Source of the DNA: Sulfurovum sp.
Lineage (GTDB): Bacteria > Campylobacterota > Campylobacteria > Campylobacterales > Sulfurovaceae
Reading direction: 5' to 3'
DNA length: 64,000 bases
Assembly: GCA_030949325.1 (NCBI GenBank)
Contig: JAUZSQ010000104.1
Location: forward strand, 18,827-82,826
Both the position numbers and the translations under genes were made by a program. The notes under the pieces are model-generated. The model ran no database searches. It was given only the letters and a program-made list of their open reading frames with translations, and had not been told where the DNA came from. This document shows, one piece after another, positions 1-10,007 of this stretch. Positions within the stretch are counted from its first letter, which is position 1; each line of letters opens with the position of its first letter.

Positions 1-2009
1 CAATCTAGTGCTGATTCAAAAGGATTGTTATCAGAGACCGACCCATGTCCTACAATAGTAAAAAACTTAGGGAAATCCTTGACCTGACCTATCATCTTTA
101 AAAAATTTTCGAGGTACATTACCTTTTCATCTAAGGTAAATCCAACCCGAGAAAGCTTTTCTTTTTGAATCAAATAATCTTCTTGACTGATATGATATTC
201 AACTTTTAATGCGTATAAAATCTTCTCAGGGAGTTCTATAGTAAGCCTAGCATCAAACACCAAATGTTTCCACAGATGCTCTACCTCTTCTTCGCTTAGA
301 ACGATGTGTACACTATTGAGCTTCTCTTTTATGATTTTGATATGTAGTTTTCTGACATAAATTTCAATCGTAGATTTGGACAATTTATCAAGGGTGTACG
401 TCGTTTTAGGTTTTTTGGCTTTGAGGTTTTCAAAAAAAGCATTGGTCTTTTTGGGAAAAAAGGTTTTACCAAAGAGGTTAATACTAAATATCCATCCAAT
501 CGCTTCCACCATAATATACGGAGTATAAGGATTATTCTTCAGGTCAGACAAGACTTTTTTGCTTGTTTTATTCATCGTATTTTTGGTTGAGTATTCATGA
601 TAGTCTTCTAATGGTACTTCAAAGACTATATTTTGGGGTTTGACTATAGCAGGGGCTAACAGTAACTCGTGTGCTTTGTCAAATTCTACAAAAGCAATAG
701 GAATACCCAAAAAGCCTCCTGCTCCAAAAGTAATATACGCTCCAGATTCTTCTATTTTTCTACGAATAGTCTCTGACCTTACATCCAAACAAAAAGTCGC
801 AGCAGAAAGGGGCTTTTCTTGGGGTTTGGGTGCTTGTATAAAAGCATCGACATAGGTATAAATATAAGAATCTTCCAAGGACTTAAGCCAAATAAACCCT
901 TCTTCACGTCTGAGCACCTGAATAAAGATTTCTAAGAAAGTGAGTGTAGCATTGAGTGTAGGCAAGGCATTTTGTACTTCTTGAATTTGCAAGGCATCAA
1001 GACGTATCTCTTCACCAACATAGGCTTCTAATATTTTGGTATAGCCTTTATGCTCTTCCATATCATCAATATACTTACCCGATAGTTTCCCTTTGTTTTG
1101 CAAGAGTTTCAGACAGGCATAGGCATGATTATCCTCAATATATTTGTCTAGTTTCTCAAAGTCATTGAGCTTGGTTTTTTCTGTGTATTTTAGTTCAAAA
1201 TAGAGACGAATTGCCAAATAATCAATGAGCGAAGAAGGATGTTCTTTTTGAGAAAAATAGTTCTCATCTTGTGAACGGTACTTAATAAATCCTGCCCAGC
1301 CATGAAGCTTGAGGATATGTGTAAGGAAATAGGCTTCTACGTCTTTAATTTTGAGTGTTTCAAGGGCTGATTCCACATAACTTTGGGCATCTCCCTTATA
1401 AGACATACCTTCATAGATTTTGAAGGTATTAAACATACCTAAATCTCTATTGTCCATGTGAATAGTCGCTTGTGCTTCATCTAAAAAACGGGAAATATAT
1501 TCGATAATTTCTTTTTCGATGATTTCTTTTTCATTGGTATCAAACATCGCATCATGGATTTCATAAAGGGTCATATCTGCTAATAACTTTTCTACATACG
1601 CCTTTTTATTATTATAAAGAGACTCTACTTCCAAGTGTCTGACTAAATCCATATCCAACTGGGCTACTTTGAGCTTCTTATAGCTTCTAAAGCTTTCCCA
1701 TTGGGGACTCACTTCCATCAGAAATTGTTTGGCTTCTTCTTCGTGGGCTTCAAAAGAATACTCTTTGAGCATTTTCAAGAGGTTCTTTTCAAAACAAGGA
1801 AGTTGTATTTTACCTTCATCATACAAACCAAGGTAATACGCAGGTTCCATATACACCCTACCCCCAAAGATGGATTGTGCCTTAGCAAGAGCATCTTTGA
1901 AATGCATATCTTCAAAACCTTTTAGAGGGTTATGATGGATGAATGAGCCAATAGGCCAATAATGTGGTATGGTATCTTGTATGGCTGTAAGTTTGTCTAT
2001 AATGCTCAT
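1..2009 (-). CDS. dabA: DabA-type inorganic carbon transporter subunit (DUF2309), 3' end outside window
   Basis: Own reverse translation (not in ORF track because it runs off the edge): starts MSIIDKLTAIQDTIPHYWPIGSFIHHNPLKG, contains FCLDVRSE and ends ...TIVGHGSVSDNNPFESALD at the edge; these match DabA/DUF2309 active-site motifs. Start overlaps upstream stop (ATGA). Confidence 0.9.
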   Translation of the reverse strand, partial: MSIIDKLTAIQDTIPHYWPIGSFIHHNPLKGFEDMHFKDALAKAQSIFGGRVYMEPAYYLGLYDEGKIQLPCFEKNLLKMLKEYSFEAHEEEAKQFLMEVSPQWESFRSYKKLKVAQLDMDLVRHLEVESLYNNKKAYVEKLLADMTLYEIHDAMFDTNEKEIIEKEIIEYISRFLDEAQATIHMDNRDLGMFNTFKIYEGMSYKGDAQSYVESALETLKIKDVEAYFLTHILKLHGWAGFIKYRSQDENYFSQKEHPSSLIDYLAIRLYFELKYTEKTKLNDFEKLDKYIEDNHAYACLKLLQNKGKLSGKYIDDMEEHKGYTKILEAYVGEEIRLDALQIQEVQNALPTLNATLTFLEIFIQVLRREEGFIWLKSLEDSYIYTYVDAFIQAPKPQEKPLSAATFCLDVRSETIRRKIEESGAYITFGAGGFLGIPIAFVEFDKAHELLLAPAIVKPQNIVFEVPLEDYHEYSTKNTMNKTSKKVLSDLKNNPYTPYIMVEAIGWIFSINLFGKTFFPKKTNAFFENLKAKKPKTTYTLDKLSKSTIEIYVRKLHIKIIKEKLNSVHIVLSEEEVEHLWKHLVFDARLTIELPEKILYALKVEYHISQEDYLIQKEKLSRVGFTLDEKVMYLENFLKMIGQVKDFPKFFTIVGHGSVSDNNPFESALD

Positions 2010-2740
2010 TTAAATATCTCCTTAAATTCCCAAATAGTAAGTATAAATAATAGTATAAAAATAAGAAAATGCACCGTCTTCTCACCTCTGGTCAAATCGA
2101 CATAGTGAATCTTACCATTGGGTTTTCCAAACACTGTTTTGCCCATTACACGCATCGCTAAAATAAAGTTAGCAAAAAAGATAAACAATACGACCACATA
2201 CCATAAGACGCTGATATCTGCTACAAAAATAGTATGTAGAAAAAATAACGCACTAGGAAAGGGTGGATACAGTGCTAAAGTAATCAAATAAATACTTAAA
2301 AAACCTCCTACAAAAGGGGTAATGACAATCACCCCTGTCACCGAGTGGTAATTGGCAGAACCATAATTCTTCTCATAATGCTTCGCTATAGAATAGACAC
2401 CCATCAGTGTGAGGATTAAGGCTATAAAATATAAGGCACTTTGTTCCAAACTAAAGAGTATCAAAATAGGTGCATTGACAAAGAGTAAATAATAAGCAAA
2501 CTTATAAAAATTCGTTGTTCTACTGGCTTTATAAAAAGAAAACACCGCACTGAGCAATGAGACAATCACAAAAGGAGTCCCAAATTCATGAGGATAAGAG
2601 TATGCTACATACATACCCGTCAAAACAAGCATCACAGAAAGAAAAAATATCTTTTCATGACTTATCATCTTGGTTTTTTCAAATAGTAGATAATAGGGTA
2701 TTCCTGCGAATAAAAAAAGTAGGGTAATATTGATTAACAT
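2006..2740 (-). CDS. Polytopic membrane protein encoded between dabB and dabA
   Basis: 244-aa ORF with many hydrophobic segments, 4-bp ATGA overlap with dabA. Confidence 0.75.
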   Translation of the reverse strand: MLINITLLFLFAGIPYYLLFEKTKMISHEKIFFLSVMLVLTGMYVAYSYPHEFGTPFVIVSLLSAVFSFYKASRTTNFYKFAYYLLFVNAPILILFSLEQSALYFIALILTLMGVYSIAKHYEKNYGSANYHSVTGVIVITPFVGGFLSIYLITLALYPPFPSALFFLHTIFVADISVLWYVVVLFIFFANFILAMRVMGKTVFGKPNGKIHYVDLTRGEKTVHFLIFILLFILTIWEFKEIFK

Positions 2741-2753
2741 AGGCTACTCCTCC

Positions 2754-4379
2754 TTAAAAGATTTTGATGTATTTAATAAAAAATTTGGGAAAATATGCTT
2801 CTTTTGCCAAAATTCTATAAAATAACCATTTAATTTTACTAGGTTCTTTGCGACTTTTAGGTGCATCAAAAAAATGCTTTTTGTACATAAAAAACCAACC
2901 AACAAGCATAATGAGTACCAAAAGTATCACTCCCATAGCAAGACTTACATTGATAGTAGCTGCTTGAAAAAACAGCTGTGCATACTCACCATACAGATAA
3001 TGTTCTAGTGCCAAGCCTAGCACTTCGTAAGTAAATATCACAAAGGTAAACGAGCCAAAAAGTACCAACAATACTTTCATAGAATCTTCTTTAGAAACTT
3101 TCAAGAAAGACAAGAATAGTTGTGTTCCTGTTAAAGAGGCAAATGCCAAGATAAGAATGGCTGCATTAAACTGAAAGAAATCTTCACCAATGAGTAATTT
3201 GACACCAATAAAGACCACAATAGGAATAATAGTAAAGAGTGCAATCAGACGAATCATTTTCTTCTTCGCCTTAGGATTAGGCTTTGCTTTCCAAAAGAGT
3301 TCATAAGAGAGACGTCTTGGTACATGAGGGTCACGCCGTGCTTGATTAATAATACTTCCTGAACTCAAAAAGAACGTTGCCTTAAAGATACCATGTAGCA
3401 TAAGGTGATAAATAGCCAAACTAAATGCCCCTAGACCCACTTCCATAATCATATATCCCATTTGTCCCACGGTTGAATACCCTAAGGAACGCTTGATATC
3501 TGATACCACCAGCATCAACAATGAAGCAAAAATCGCTGTAAACAGCCCCATAACAAAAGCCACATTCAGTACCATTGGTGAGAGTATAAGTAAAAATGCC
3601 AATTTATTTAACAAAATAGCACCTACATTGACTACTCCTGCATGCATGAGTGCTGAGACAGGGGTAGGTGCTTCAGAGGTATAAGGTAACCAATGGTGAA
3701 AAGGCATAATCGCCGATTTCATCATCGCTGCAAATAAGAAAAGAAACCCTATGATATAAATCATAGGGTCATTGGCTGTGCCATTTTCATACATCAACAA
3801 CCATTTTTCGCTCAATACAGTCAAATCAAAGCTATCAAAGGTTTTATAGGTCAGTACAATCGCGATGATAAACAATATATCTGCTACCTTATGCGTAATC
3901 ATCGTCCATCCACCATTTTTGACCGCAGACTTGGACGAGACATTAAAGGAGACAAGCAAATAAAGTGCAATACTCATCAACTGCCACCCCAAGGTAAGGA
4001 CGATAAGGTTATTACTCATCACCAACAAATAAATAGCTGAAAATATGAAGTTAAGCAAGATAAAGAATCTTTTGTATCCTGCTTCATCCCACATATATTT
4101 GGTCGCATACTTACGAATGACAAGCCCCAAAATCGCTACATACACGACCAAGATGGAAGAGAGTTCATTGTAAACAAGCAAACCTCCAAATCCTGTAATG
4201 GCTTCATCATATTTCATCACATAGTAGGTACCATACATCCCCAAAAGTGCCACGATAGATGAAAAGAAAATACTAATTCTTGGCATTAAGGATTTTTTAT
4301 TAAAAAATACCAACAAAAGTGCTATTAAGACTGGTATAAAAGGAATACATAAAACAATTTTTTCCACTGAATACTCCAT
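2754..4379 (-). CDS. dabB: DabB-like proton-conducting subunit (NuoL/MrpA-type)
   Basis: 541 aa; PFHHWLPYTSEAPTPVSALMHAGVVNVGAILLNKLAFL is the NuoL-family core; adjacent to dabA. Confidence 0.85.
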   Translation of the reverse strand: MEYSVEKIVLCIPFIPVLIALLLVFFNKKSLMPRISIFFSSIVALLGMYGTYYVMKYDEAITGFGGLLVYNELSSILVVYVAILGLVIRKYATKYMWDEAGYKRFFILLNFIFSAIYLLVMSNNLIVLTLGWQLMSIALYLLVSFNVSSKSAVKNGGWTMITHKVADILFIIAIVLTYKTFDSFDLTVLSEKWLLMYENGTANDPMIYIIGFLFLFAAMMKSAIMPFHHWLPYTSEAPTPVSALMHAGVVNVGAILLNKLAFLLILSPMVLNVAFVMGLFTAIFASLLMLVVSDIKRSLGYSTVGQMGYMIMEVGLGAFSLAIYHLMLHGIFKATFFLSSGSIINQARRDPHVPRRLSYELFWKAKPNPKAKKKMIRLIALFTIIPIVVFIGVKLLIGEDFFQFNAAILILAFASLTGTQLFLSFLKVSKEDSMKVLLVLFGSFTFVIFTYEVLGLALEHYLYGEYAQLFFQAATINVSLAMGVILLVLIMLVGWFFMYKKHFFDAPKSRKEPSKIKWLFYRILAKEAYFPKFFIKYIKIF

Positions 4380-4538
4380 TGTATATAAATTATAGGTATT
4401 AAACCTAAGGCTAAAAGTATCATAACAAAATTTATAAATAGAGATTCAGAGATGCACAAAGAAGCTACTACTATTCTCTAGTATGCGATAAATTGAAACA
4501 CGAAAAAATAGGTTTTTTAGAAAGAAAAGTCTCGATGA

Positions 4539-4991
4539 CTAATATAAGTCCAATTTACGCATAAAATTCTGAGCAATATTAGTACTTTTCTCTTTGAAGT
4601 ACTCACCAATAGAAGCAATATACACCTCATCTACTGTCGTATGAAAGAGTTTGAGCCACGCAGAAAAAGCCTCAGGTGTTAGCCCTGATATATGGAAATG
4701 TGGAGCTAGAGGATTGCCAGTATAATCATCATATCCCAAAGCAACAAATTGCCAAAACTGACTAATAAGTACCAAATGTTCTTCCCACAACGGACTCTGT
4801 ATATCTTCTCCTAGCTTTTCTATAAAGAAGGGCGCTAGGAGTGTATCCTTGAGTACTTCAGGGTAAAACTTTCTTACCAGTATCTCAATATTTTCTTCAT
4901 TGATACTTTTATATAGCAAACGACTACTCCCCTGTACCTTTGTAGATAGCATCATAATGTTCAGCCAATTCAGAGGTATATACAGCAGCAC
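4539..4991 (-). CDS. Truncated hemoglobin (group III-like)
   Basis: ILVRKFYPEVLKDTLLAPFF...LWEEHLVLISQFWQFVALG...Y.GNPLAPHFHISGLTPEAFSAWLKLF matches group III truncated globins; true start probably internal because the ORF overlaps the upstream gene. Confidence 0.75.
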   Translation of the reverse strand: MLLYIPLNWLNIMMLSTKVQGSSRLLYKSINEENIEILVRKFYPEVLKDTLLAPFFIEKLGEDIQSPLWEEHLVLISQFWQFVALGYDDYTGNPLAPHFHISGLTPEAFSAWLKLFHTTVDEVYIASIGEYFKEKSTNIAQNFMRKLDLY

Positions 4992-5649
4992 TCATCACAT
5001 CACAGTTAAATAAATTACTATAACAAAAAGGCTCTTCAAAAAGTTCTGCACTTTGTTCTATGACCTTCGACGCTTCCAACAAGCCTTGATTATTTTTACT
5101 CGCATACTTCAACGCAGCCAAGAAGACTTCTATCTTACGCCCTGTAAACTGCTCTTCCAAAAGCTCTTTGATAAAGCCATCATTTTCATAATCATGTAAA
5201 AGTTGTTTGACTTGTATATCAGAAATATACGCTCCAGCACTGTATGCTCCATTGAGTGTAGAATCAACATCCAAATCTTCTAAATACTCTTGGGGTACGA
5301 CATGTTCCCATGGAGTAATATAGGTTTTCTTGAATTCCAAATCATGAATACTAGACAAAGCACAACCATGTACAAAATAGAACTTATCAAAAAAGCCTTG
5401 TACAATAGCGATAAAGTATCCATGCCATTTGTTGAAGTTACCATAGTCGAGGTCTCTTGAACGCTTAATCATATCTATATATTTTTTATGATAATACACT
5501 TCAAGCTCTTCACGGCTGTTCTTTCTTAATTGCTGTTCTGGTATAGTGACTGACAATGATTGAGCCACACCCAAATCTTCAAAGGCATCAAAATACCACT
5601 CTCTCATTTGCTCTTGTGAAATAGGATGATAACTTACACTCAGATCCAT
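4924..5649 (-). CDS. Hypothetical protein
   Basis: 241-aa ORF directly upstream of the truncated globin, same strand. Confidence 0.6.
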   Translation of the reverse strand: MDLSVSYHPISQEQMREWYFDAFEDLGVAQSLSVTIPEQQLRKNSREELEVYYHKKYIDMIKRSRDLDYGNFNKWHGYFIAIVQGFFDKFYFVHGCALSSIHDLEFKKTYITPWEHVVPQEYLEDLDVDSTLNGAYSAGAYISDIQVKQLLHDYENDGFIKELLEEQFTGRKIEVFLAALKYASKNNQGLLEASKVIEQSAELFEEPFCYSNLFNCDVMSAAVYTSELAEHYDAIYKGTGE

Positions 5650-5752
5650 ATTAAAACCTTTTAATTATTTTATTTGATAATACTTATAGGGAAGCATTAT
5701 ATCATAAGTTGGCTATAATCTATTTTATGTTTATACACCACAAAGGATAGAT

Positions 5753-7180
5753 ATGTTTGATGTCGCAAAAGCCCAAATATTTTTTGGTTCAACAGAAAAA
5801 AACAAACCCTTACAACAAGAACGAAAAAGCCCTTTTGATGCCCAAGTCGTGAGTACTGCCCCTATCTGTAATGCAGAAGATACACTAAAAGCCTTAAAGA
5901 TAGCCAAGTCTGCTACCAAAGAAGCGTCTAAATCTCCTCTTTCTCAACGTATCTTATGGCTAGAAGATGTAGCCCTACAACTCCACACACAAAAAGAAGC
6001 CTTTGCGATGATGCTCACCAAAGAAGTAGCCAAACCCATTGCTTTTTCACGCATAGAAGTAGAACGTTGTATAGAGACTATCAAACTCACAGCCATGGAA
6101 CTAGCCCACCTACACGGAGAGACTATCCCCACCGATATTATGCCTAGTGGCAAAAAAACCTTAGCCTACTTTAGACGGGAACCTGTAGGCGTAGTGGCGT
6201 GTATTACCCCTTTTAACTTCCCTCTCAATCTCGTAGCCCACAAAATAGCCCCTGCCCTAGGTGCTGGAAATACTGTCGTACTCAAACCCACACCCGAAGC
6301 CCCCATGATAGCCTATATGTTTGTCAAGCTTTTTGTAGAATCAAAATATGCCATCAAAGATGCCATCAGCCTCGTCTATGGTGATGCCGAAGTAGGCTCT
6401 ACTATGGTACAAAGTGATATACCAAGAGTCATCAGCTTCACAGGCTCTGTCACGGTAGGCAATATCATTACAAAACAAGCAGGTATCAAAAAAGTCAGCC
6501 TAGAACTAGGAGGCAATGCAGCAACCTACATAGATACCTCAGCCGATTTGGCTTTCTCTGCAAAACGCTGTGCCTTTGGAGCATTTTATAACTCAGGACA
6601 AGTCTGTATCTCCTTACAACGTATTTATGTCCATGCCTCAGTCTATGATGAGTTTGCCACACTCATAGCCCATGAAACCCAGCAACTCAAAGTAGGCTCA
6701 CCCTACGAAGAAGATACCTTCTTAGGTCCCCTCATTGATGCAGAAAGCAAAAAACGTGCCAACGGTTGGATAGCCTCTGCCCTCTCAGAAGGAGCTATAG
6801 CACTCACAGGTGGTGGACAAGACGACAATATCTTCTTACCCACCATCATGGCTGATGTGACCGATGAGATGAAAATTATCTGCGAAGAAGTCTTTGCCCC
6901 CATCGTAAGTCTCATCAAAGTCCCTAGCTACGAAATAGCCATAGAAAAGATGAACAATTCACCCTATGGATTACAATTTTCTATCTTTACCAATGATTTA
7001 CGACTCACACAAGCCTTTATAGAAGATGCCCAATGTGGTGGTGTAGTCATCAATGACATCCCCACCCTTCGCTTCGATGTCCAACCCTACGGAGGTTCCA
7101 AACTCTCAGGTGTAGGAAGAGAAGGTCCCAAATGGGCATTAGAAGAATTTACGGAAGTGAAATCTATTGTGATTTGCTGA
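5753..7180 (+). CDS. Aldehyde dehydrogenase family protein
   Basis: 475 aa; PFNFPLNLVAHKIAPALGAGNTVVLKP, SFTGSVTVG, VSLELGGNAA, FYNSGQVCIS motifs with catalytic Cys. Confidence 0.93.
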   Translation: MFDVAKAQIFFGSTEKNKPLQQERKSPFDAQVVSTAPICNAEDTLKALKIAKSATKEASKSPLSQRILWLEDVALQLHTQKEAFAMMLTKEVAKPIAFSRIEVERCIETIKLTAMELAHLHGETIPTDIMPSGKKTLAYFRREPVGVVACITPFNFPLNLVAHKIAPALGAGNTVVLKPTPEAPMIAYMFVKLFVESKYAIKDAISLVYGDAEVGSTMVQSDIPRVISFTGSVTVGNIITKQAGIKKVSLELGGNAATYIDTSADLAFSAKRCAFGAFYNSGQVCISLQRIYVHASVYDEFATLIAHETQQLKVGSPYEEDTFLGPLIDAESKKRANGWIASALSEGAIALTGGGQDDNIFLPTIMADVTDEMKIICEEVFAPIVSLIKVPSYEIAIEKMNNSPYGLQFSIFTNDLRLTQAFIEDAQCGGVVINDIPTLRFDVQPYGGSKLSGVGREGPKWALEEFTEVKSIVIC

Positions 7181-7190
7181 GGTACACCAC

Positions 7191-8075
7191 CTAGCCATCA
7201 AAAAGTGAGCCTTGTATTCTTTGCTCATTTCTATCTATATTTGGTGGTGTATGATTTAAAATCAACGCCTCCAACATAGCATTTCTATTTCCCTCACTTC
7301 CTCCCAAATGATAAAAATGTTCTTTAGTCACTATCTCAAACTTCTTCCAAATTGTTTTGAGATATTCATTCTCTCTATATTTATTAGAATGCCAAGTAGA
7401 TAAGATAAATTTACCCTCAAAATTATCTAAAAGTGCATTCAAACTATTTTCATCTTCTGCATTCCACCCATTATAATAATCCACATATCTATCAATATAA
7501 GGAGGGTCACAATAAATAATATCTTCTTTTTTTGCCATCTTTATAGTCTCTTGAAATCCTTGATGAAGAAAAGTATAATCGCTACTTTTGATAATACGAT
7601 GTATATTATCCACTTGATTGACTATTTTGGTCACATAAGACTTAGCAAAACGATTGGGCTTTTTGCAAAATGGCACATTATGACCACCTTTTTTATTAAA
7701 GCGTATCATGCCATTAAATCCTGCCCTATTAATAAACAAAAAATCCAAAGGATTATGATGCTCATTAAAGCGTTTTCTCACTTCATAATAATAATCTTCA
7801 ATTCTCAGAAGTTTCTCTCCCTCTTCTTCCAAAAAAGCCCTCACGACATTGGGATTAATACTATCATCTTTAATTCCATTATAGAAGTTAATCAAATGAG
7901 GATTACTATCAGCAAGTATCGCCTTATCAGGACGAATATTAAAAGCCACCACACCAGTACCCATAAAAGGCTCTATCCAAGTACCCTCAATCTTAGAAGG
8001 CACAATATCTTTTATCCACGGTACAAGCTTAGTTTTAATCCCTTGTGATTTTATGGGAGGTACGAATATTTTCAT
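7191..8075 (-). CDS. DNA adenine methyltransferase, M.EcoRV-like
   Basis: [17 protein letters not shown]-like N-terminus, [15 protein letters not shown] motif, [17 protein letters not shown] catalytic motif; closely resembles recalled M.EcoRV sequence. Confidence 0.93.
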   Translation of the reverse strand: MKIFVPPIKSQGIKTKLVPWIKDIVPSKIEGTWIEPFMGTGVVAFNIRPDKAILADSNPHLINFYNGIKDDSINPNVVRAFLEEEGEKLLRIEDYYYEVRKRFNEHHNPLDFLFINRAGFNGMIRFNKKGGHNVPFCKKPNRFAKSYVTKIVNQVDNIHRIIKSSDYTFLHQGFQETIKMAKKEDIIYCDPPYIDRYVDYYNGWNAEDENSLNALLDNFEGKFILSTWHSNKYRENEYLKTIWKKFEIVTKEHFYHLGGSEGNRNAMLEALILNHTPPNIDRNEQRIQGSLFDG

Positions 8076-8911
8076 TCTTCACTCTTATTATTCTTAGCAA
8101 CAATTAGAGAACTATCACCTTTTCTATATTCCACAAAATCTTTAAGCGTATTTATCTTTTTGGTTGTTCCATCTTCTTTGCTGATAGTGATTTTATTAAA
8201 ATTCATCCAATAATCATCAAACCATTTTTCACCTAATTTTGAAAACATCCCATTTCCATTAGAGATATCTTTGATGTTATTGATACTTCCAATATTGGCA
8301 GTGTTTCCACTTCCACCTTTATCACTTGCTATTTTCCATTTTTCTACAGCAAAAAAATGAAAGTTATTTACCACTGATTCAATAGAATCCAGTTCATTAA
8401 GTTGATATGATTTTGTCTCATCTATCGTGGCTTTTTCATTTCTATCATAAATAATACCCAAACAAAAGTGTCCTAGATAGTGACTATAGGGAAATTGAAT
8501 ATTTTTTGTGCTTCTTCTATCTTCAAAATATTTACCATGAGAGCCTAGCGTAAATCCATTACACAAAAAAGGTTTTTTAGGATTACGATAAGTGGTTTTA
8601 AAATCAAGGGCAAATTTTATTTTTGCATTGTCTATTTTCACCAAAGAAACATCAGGATAATAGTTTTGATGTTCTGCCAAGACTACTTTATAGCCATGCG
8701 TTTGAGCAAATTCAACTATTTTTGGGAAGAGGTGTATTTCTAATATTTTTGAGACTATTTTCGTGTCATTTGAGATAGTATAAATATTTTTATAGGTATC
8801 TATAAATCCCTTGATAGACCATTGACCGTCTTCTGTACTAATATGATTGGAGAGTGTTTTTACAAATAGCTTTAAATGTTGTTCAAAATCTTTTTTATAC
8901 TTTACACTCAT
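8072..8911 (-). CDS. Type II restriction endonuclease, EcoRV-like
   Basis: [28 protein letters not shown] (PD...DxK core plus Q-loop QN) and [13 protein letters not shown] (R-loop) align with EcoRV QQNHYPDFTLYK...AIDIKTTY and AGSGNTTNIGSI. Track ORF extends to 9001; MSVKYKK at 8911 is the likelier start. Confidence 0.92.
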   Translation of the reverse strand: MSVKYKKDFEQHLKLFVKTLSNHISTEDGQWSIKGFIDTYKNIYTISNDTKIVSKILEIHLFPKIVEFAQTHGYKVVLAEHQNYYPDVSLVKIDNAKIKFALDFKTTYRNPKKPFLCNGFTLGSHGKYFEDRRSTKNIQFPYSHYLGHFCLGIIYDRNEKATIDETKSYQLNELDSIESVVNNFHFFAVEKWKIASDKGGSGNTANIGSINNIKDISNGNGMFSKLGEKWFDDYWMNFNKITISKEDGTTKKINTLKDFVEYRKGDSSLIVAKNNKSEE

Positions 8912-9031
8912 ACTATCTATCCTTTTATTTTTTGAGATTATAGCAAAAATGGACTTTGTATTACAGTGAGTAAGAACGTAAAACCCATTCCTCAACAACA
9001 ATAGAGTACACTACATCAAAAAGAATATACA

Positions 9032-10007
9032 ATGAAAACTACGATAAAACTCCTACTCTCACTCCTTATCACTCAATCCCTCATAGCCAAAGAGATAAGC
9101 TACAGCATAGATAACAAGCCTTTTCAAGCAAAGTCTTCTGTCTATGTAACCCCTGCACAAAAGCTCACGCTAAAGTTTGATGTCCAAAATGCAAAAAGTA
9201 TTAAGTGGTATCAGATTATCCCTGATACTTCAAAATTTTATAAAAATGCAAATCACCCTTGGGAGAAGAATCCTTATCAATGGTCTGACTATGGTACTAT
9301 TGATTATGCTAGAGTAGAAATTAGTTCTTTTGAAAATCAAAGCAAAGTAATGATAACGCAGAAGATTTTAGAAGAGAATAGACCCCAAAGTGATAATTAC
9401 TACAACAGTACATTAGGAAGCTTTTGGTTTGAAGTAGAAGCGACTTTAGCTAATGGAAAGAGTACTACGAAGTAAAGGGATAAAAGACATAGGTCAGCAA
9501 AGGACTTTCTCCTAAAGTACTGCGTATCTCGTACATCTCAGACAAAAGCTACATTGGGTATTTGACAAGCTTTTTTAATGTACCAGGTATTTTTGGTTCT
9601 ATGCCTTACCAAAGTCGTAACTATATTGGTGTGGACTGTGCTGATGTGTTAATCGCTACTTCCAAAATAATGAATAAACAGAAGAATACCAAAAACTATA
9701 ATGTCGTGATGTTGGTAGCTATGTTTAAAACAAAGCTCAAAACAAAAATACTAAATGGAACACCAAGCAAAAAGTTAAGATGGGGAAAAGCCTTTAAAAA
9801 AGGTGATTTTATTGCTGTAAAATACAGCAGAATATGGACGTTATGCACATATTGGAATGCTCTATGGCTGATGAGAATAACAATGGAATCTTAGACAAGG
9901 AAGACACTATCATAAACGCTGGACCCAATGCCTTACATTTGACACCTTTGGGTCAAGGTGCTTTTGATGGAACGGTTGTTATTTTGGAAAATGAGGATGT
10001 TAATTAA
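9032..10007 (+). pseudogene. Secreted hypothetical protein, frameshifted
   Basis: Signal-peptide-like start at 9032; reading continues in other frames through 9562-9894 (RNYIGVDCADVLIA) to DENNNGILDKEDTIINAGPNALHLTPLGQGAFDGTVVILENEDVN ending at 10007. Confidence 0.6.

Noticed and set aside
5731-6918. Antisense ORFs (5731-5919 -, 5944-6153 -, 5956-6147 +, 6703-6918 -) inside the aldehyde dehydrogenase gene
   Set aside because: Overlap a clear ALDH coding frame in shadow frames; no recognisable motifs.
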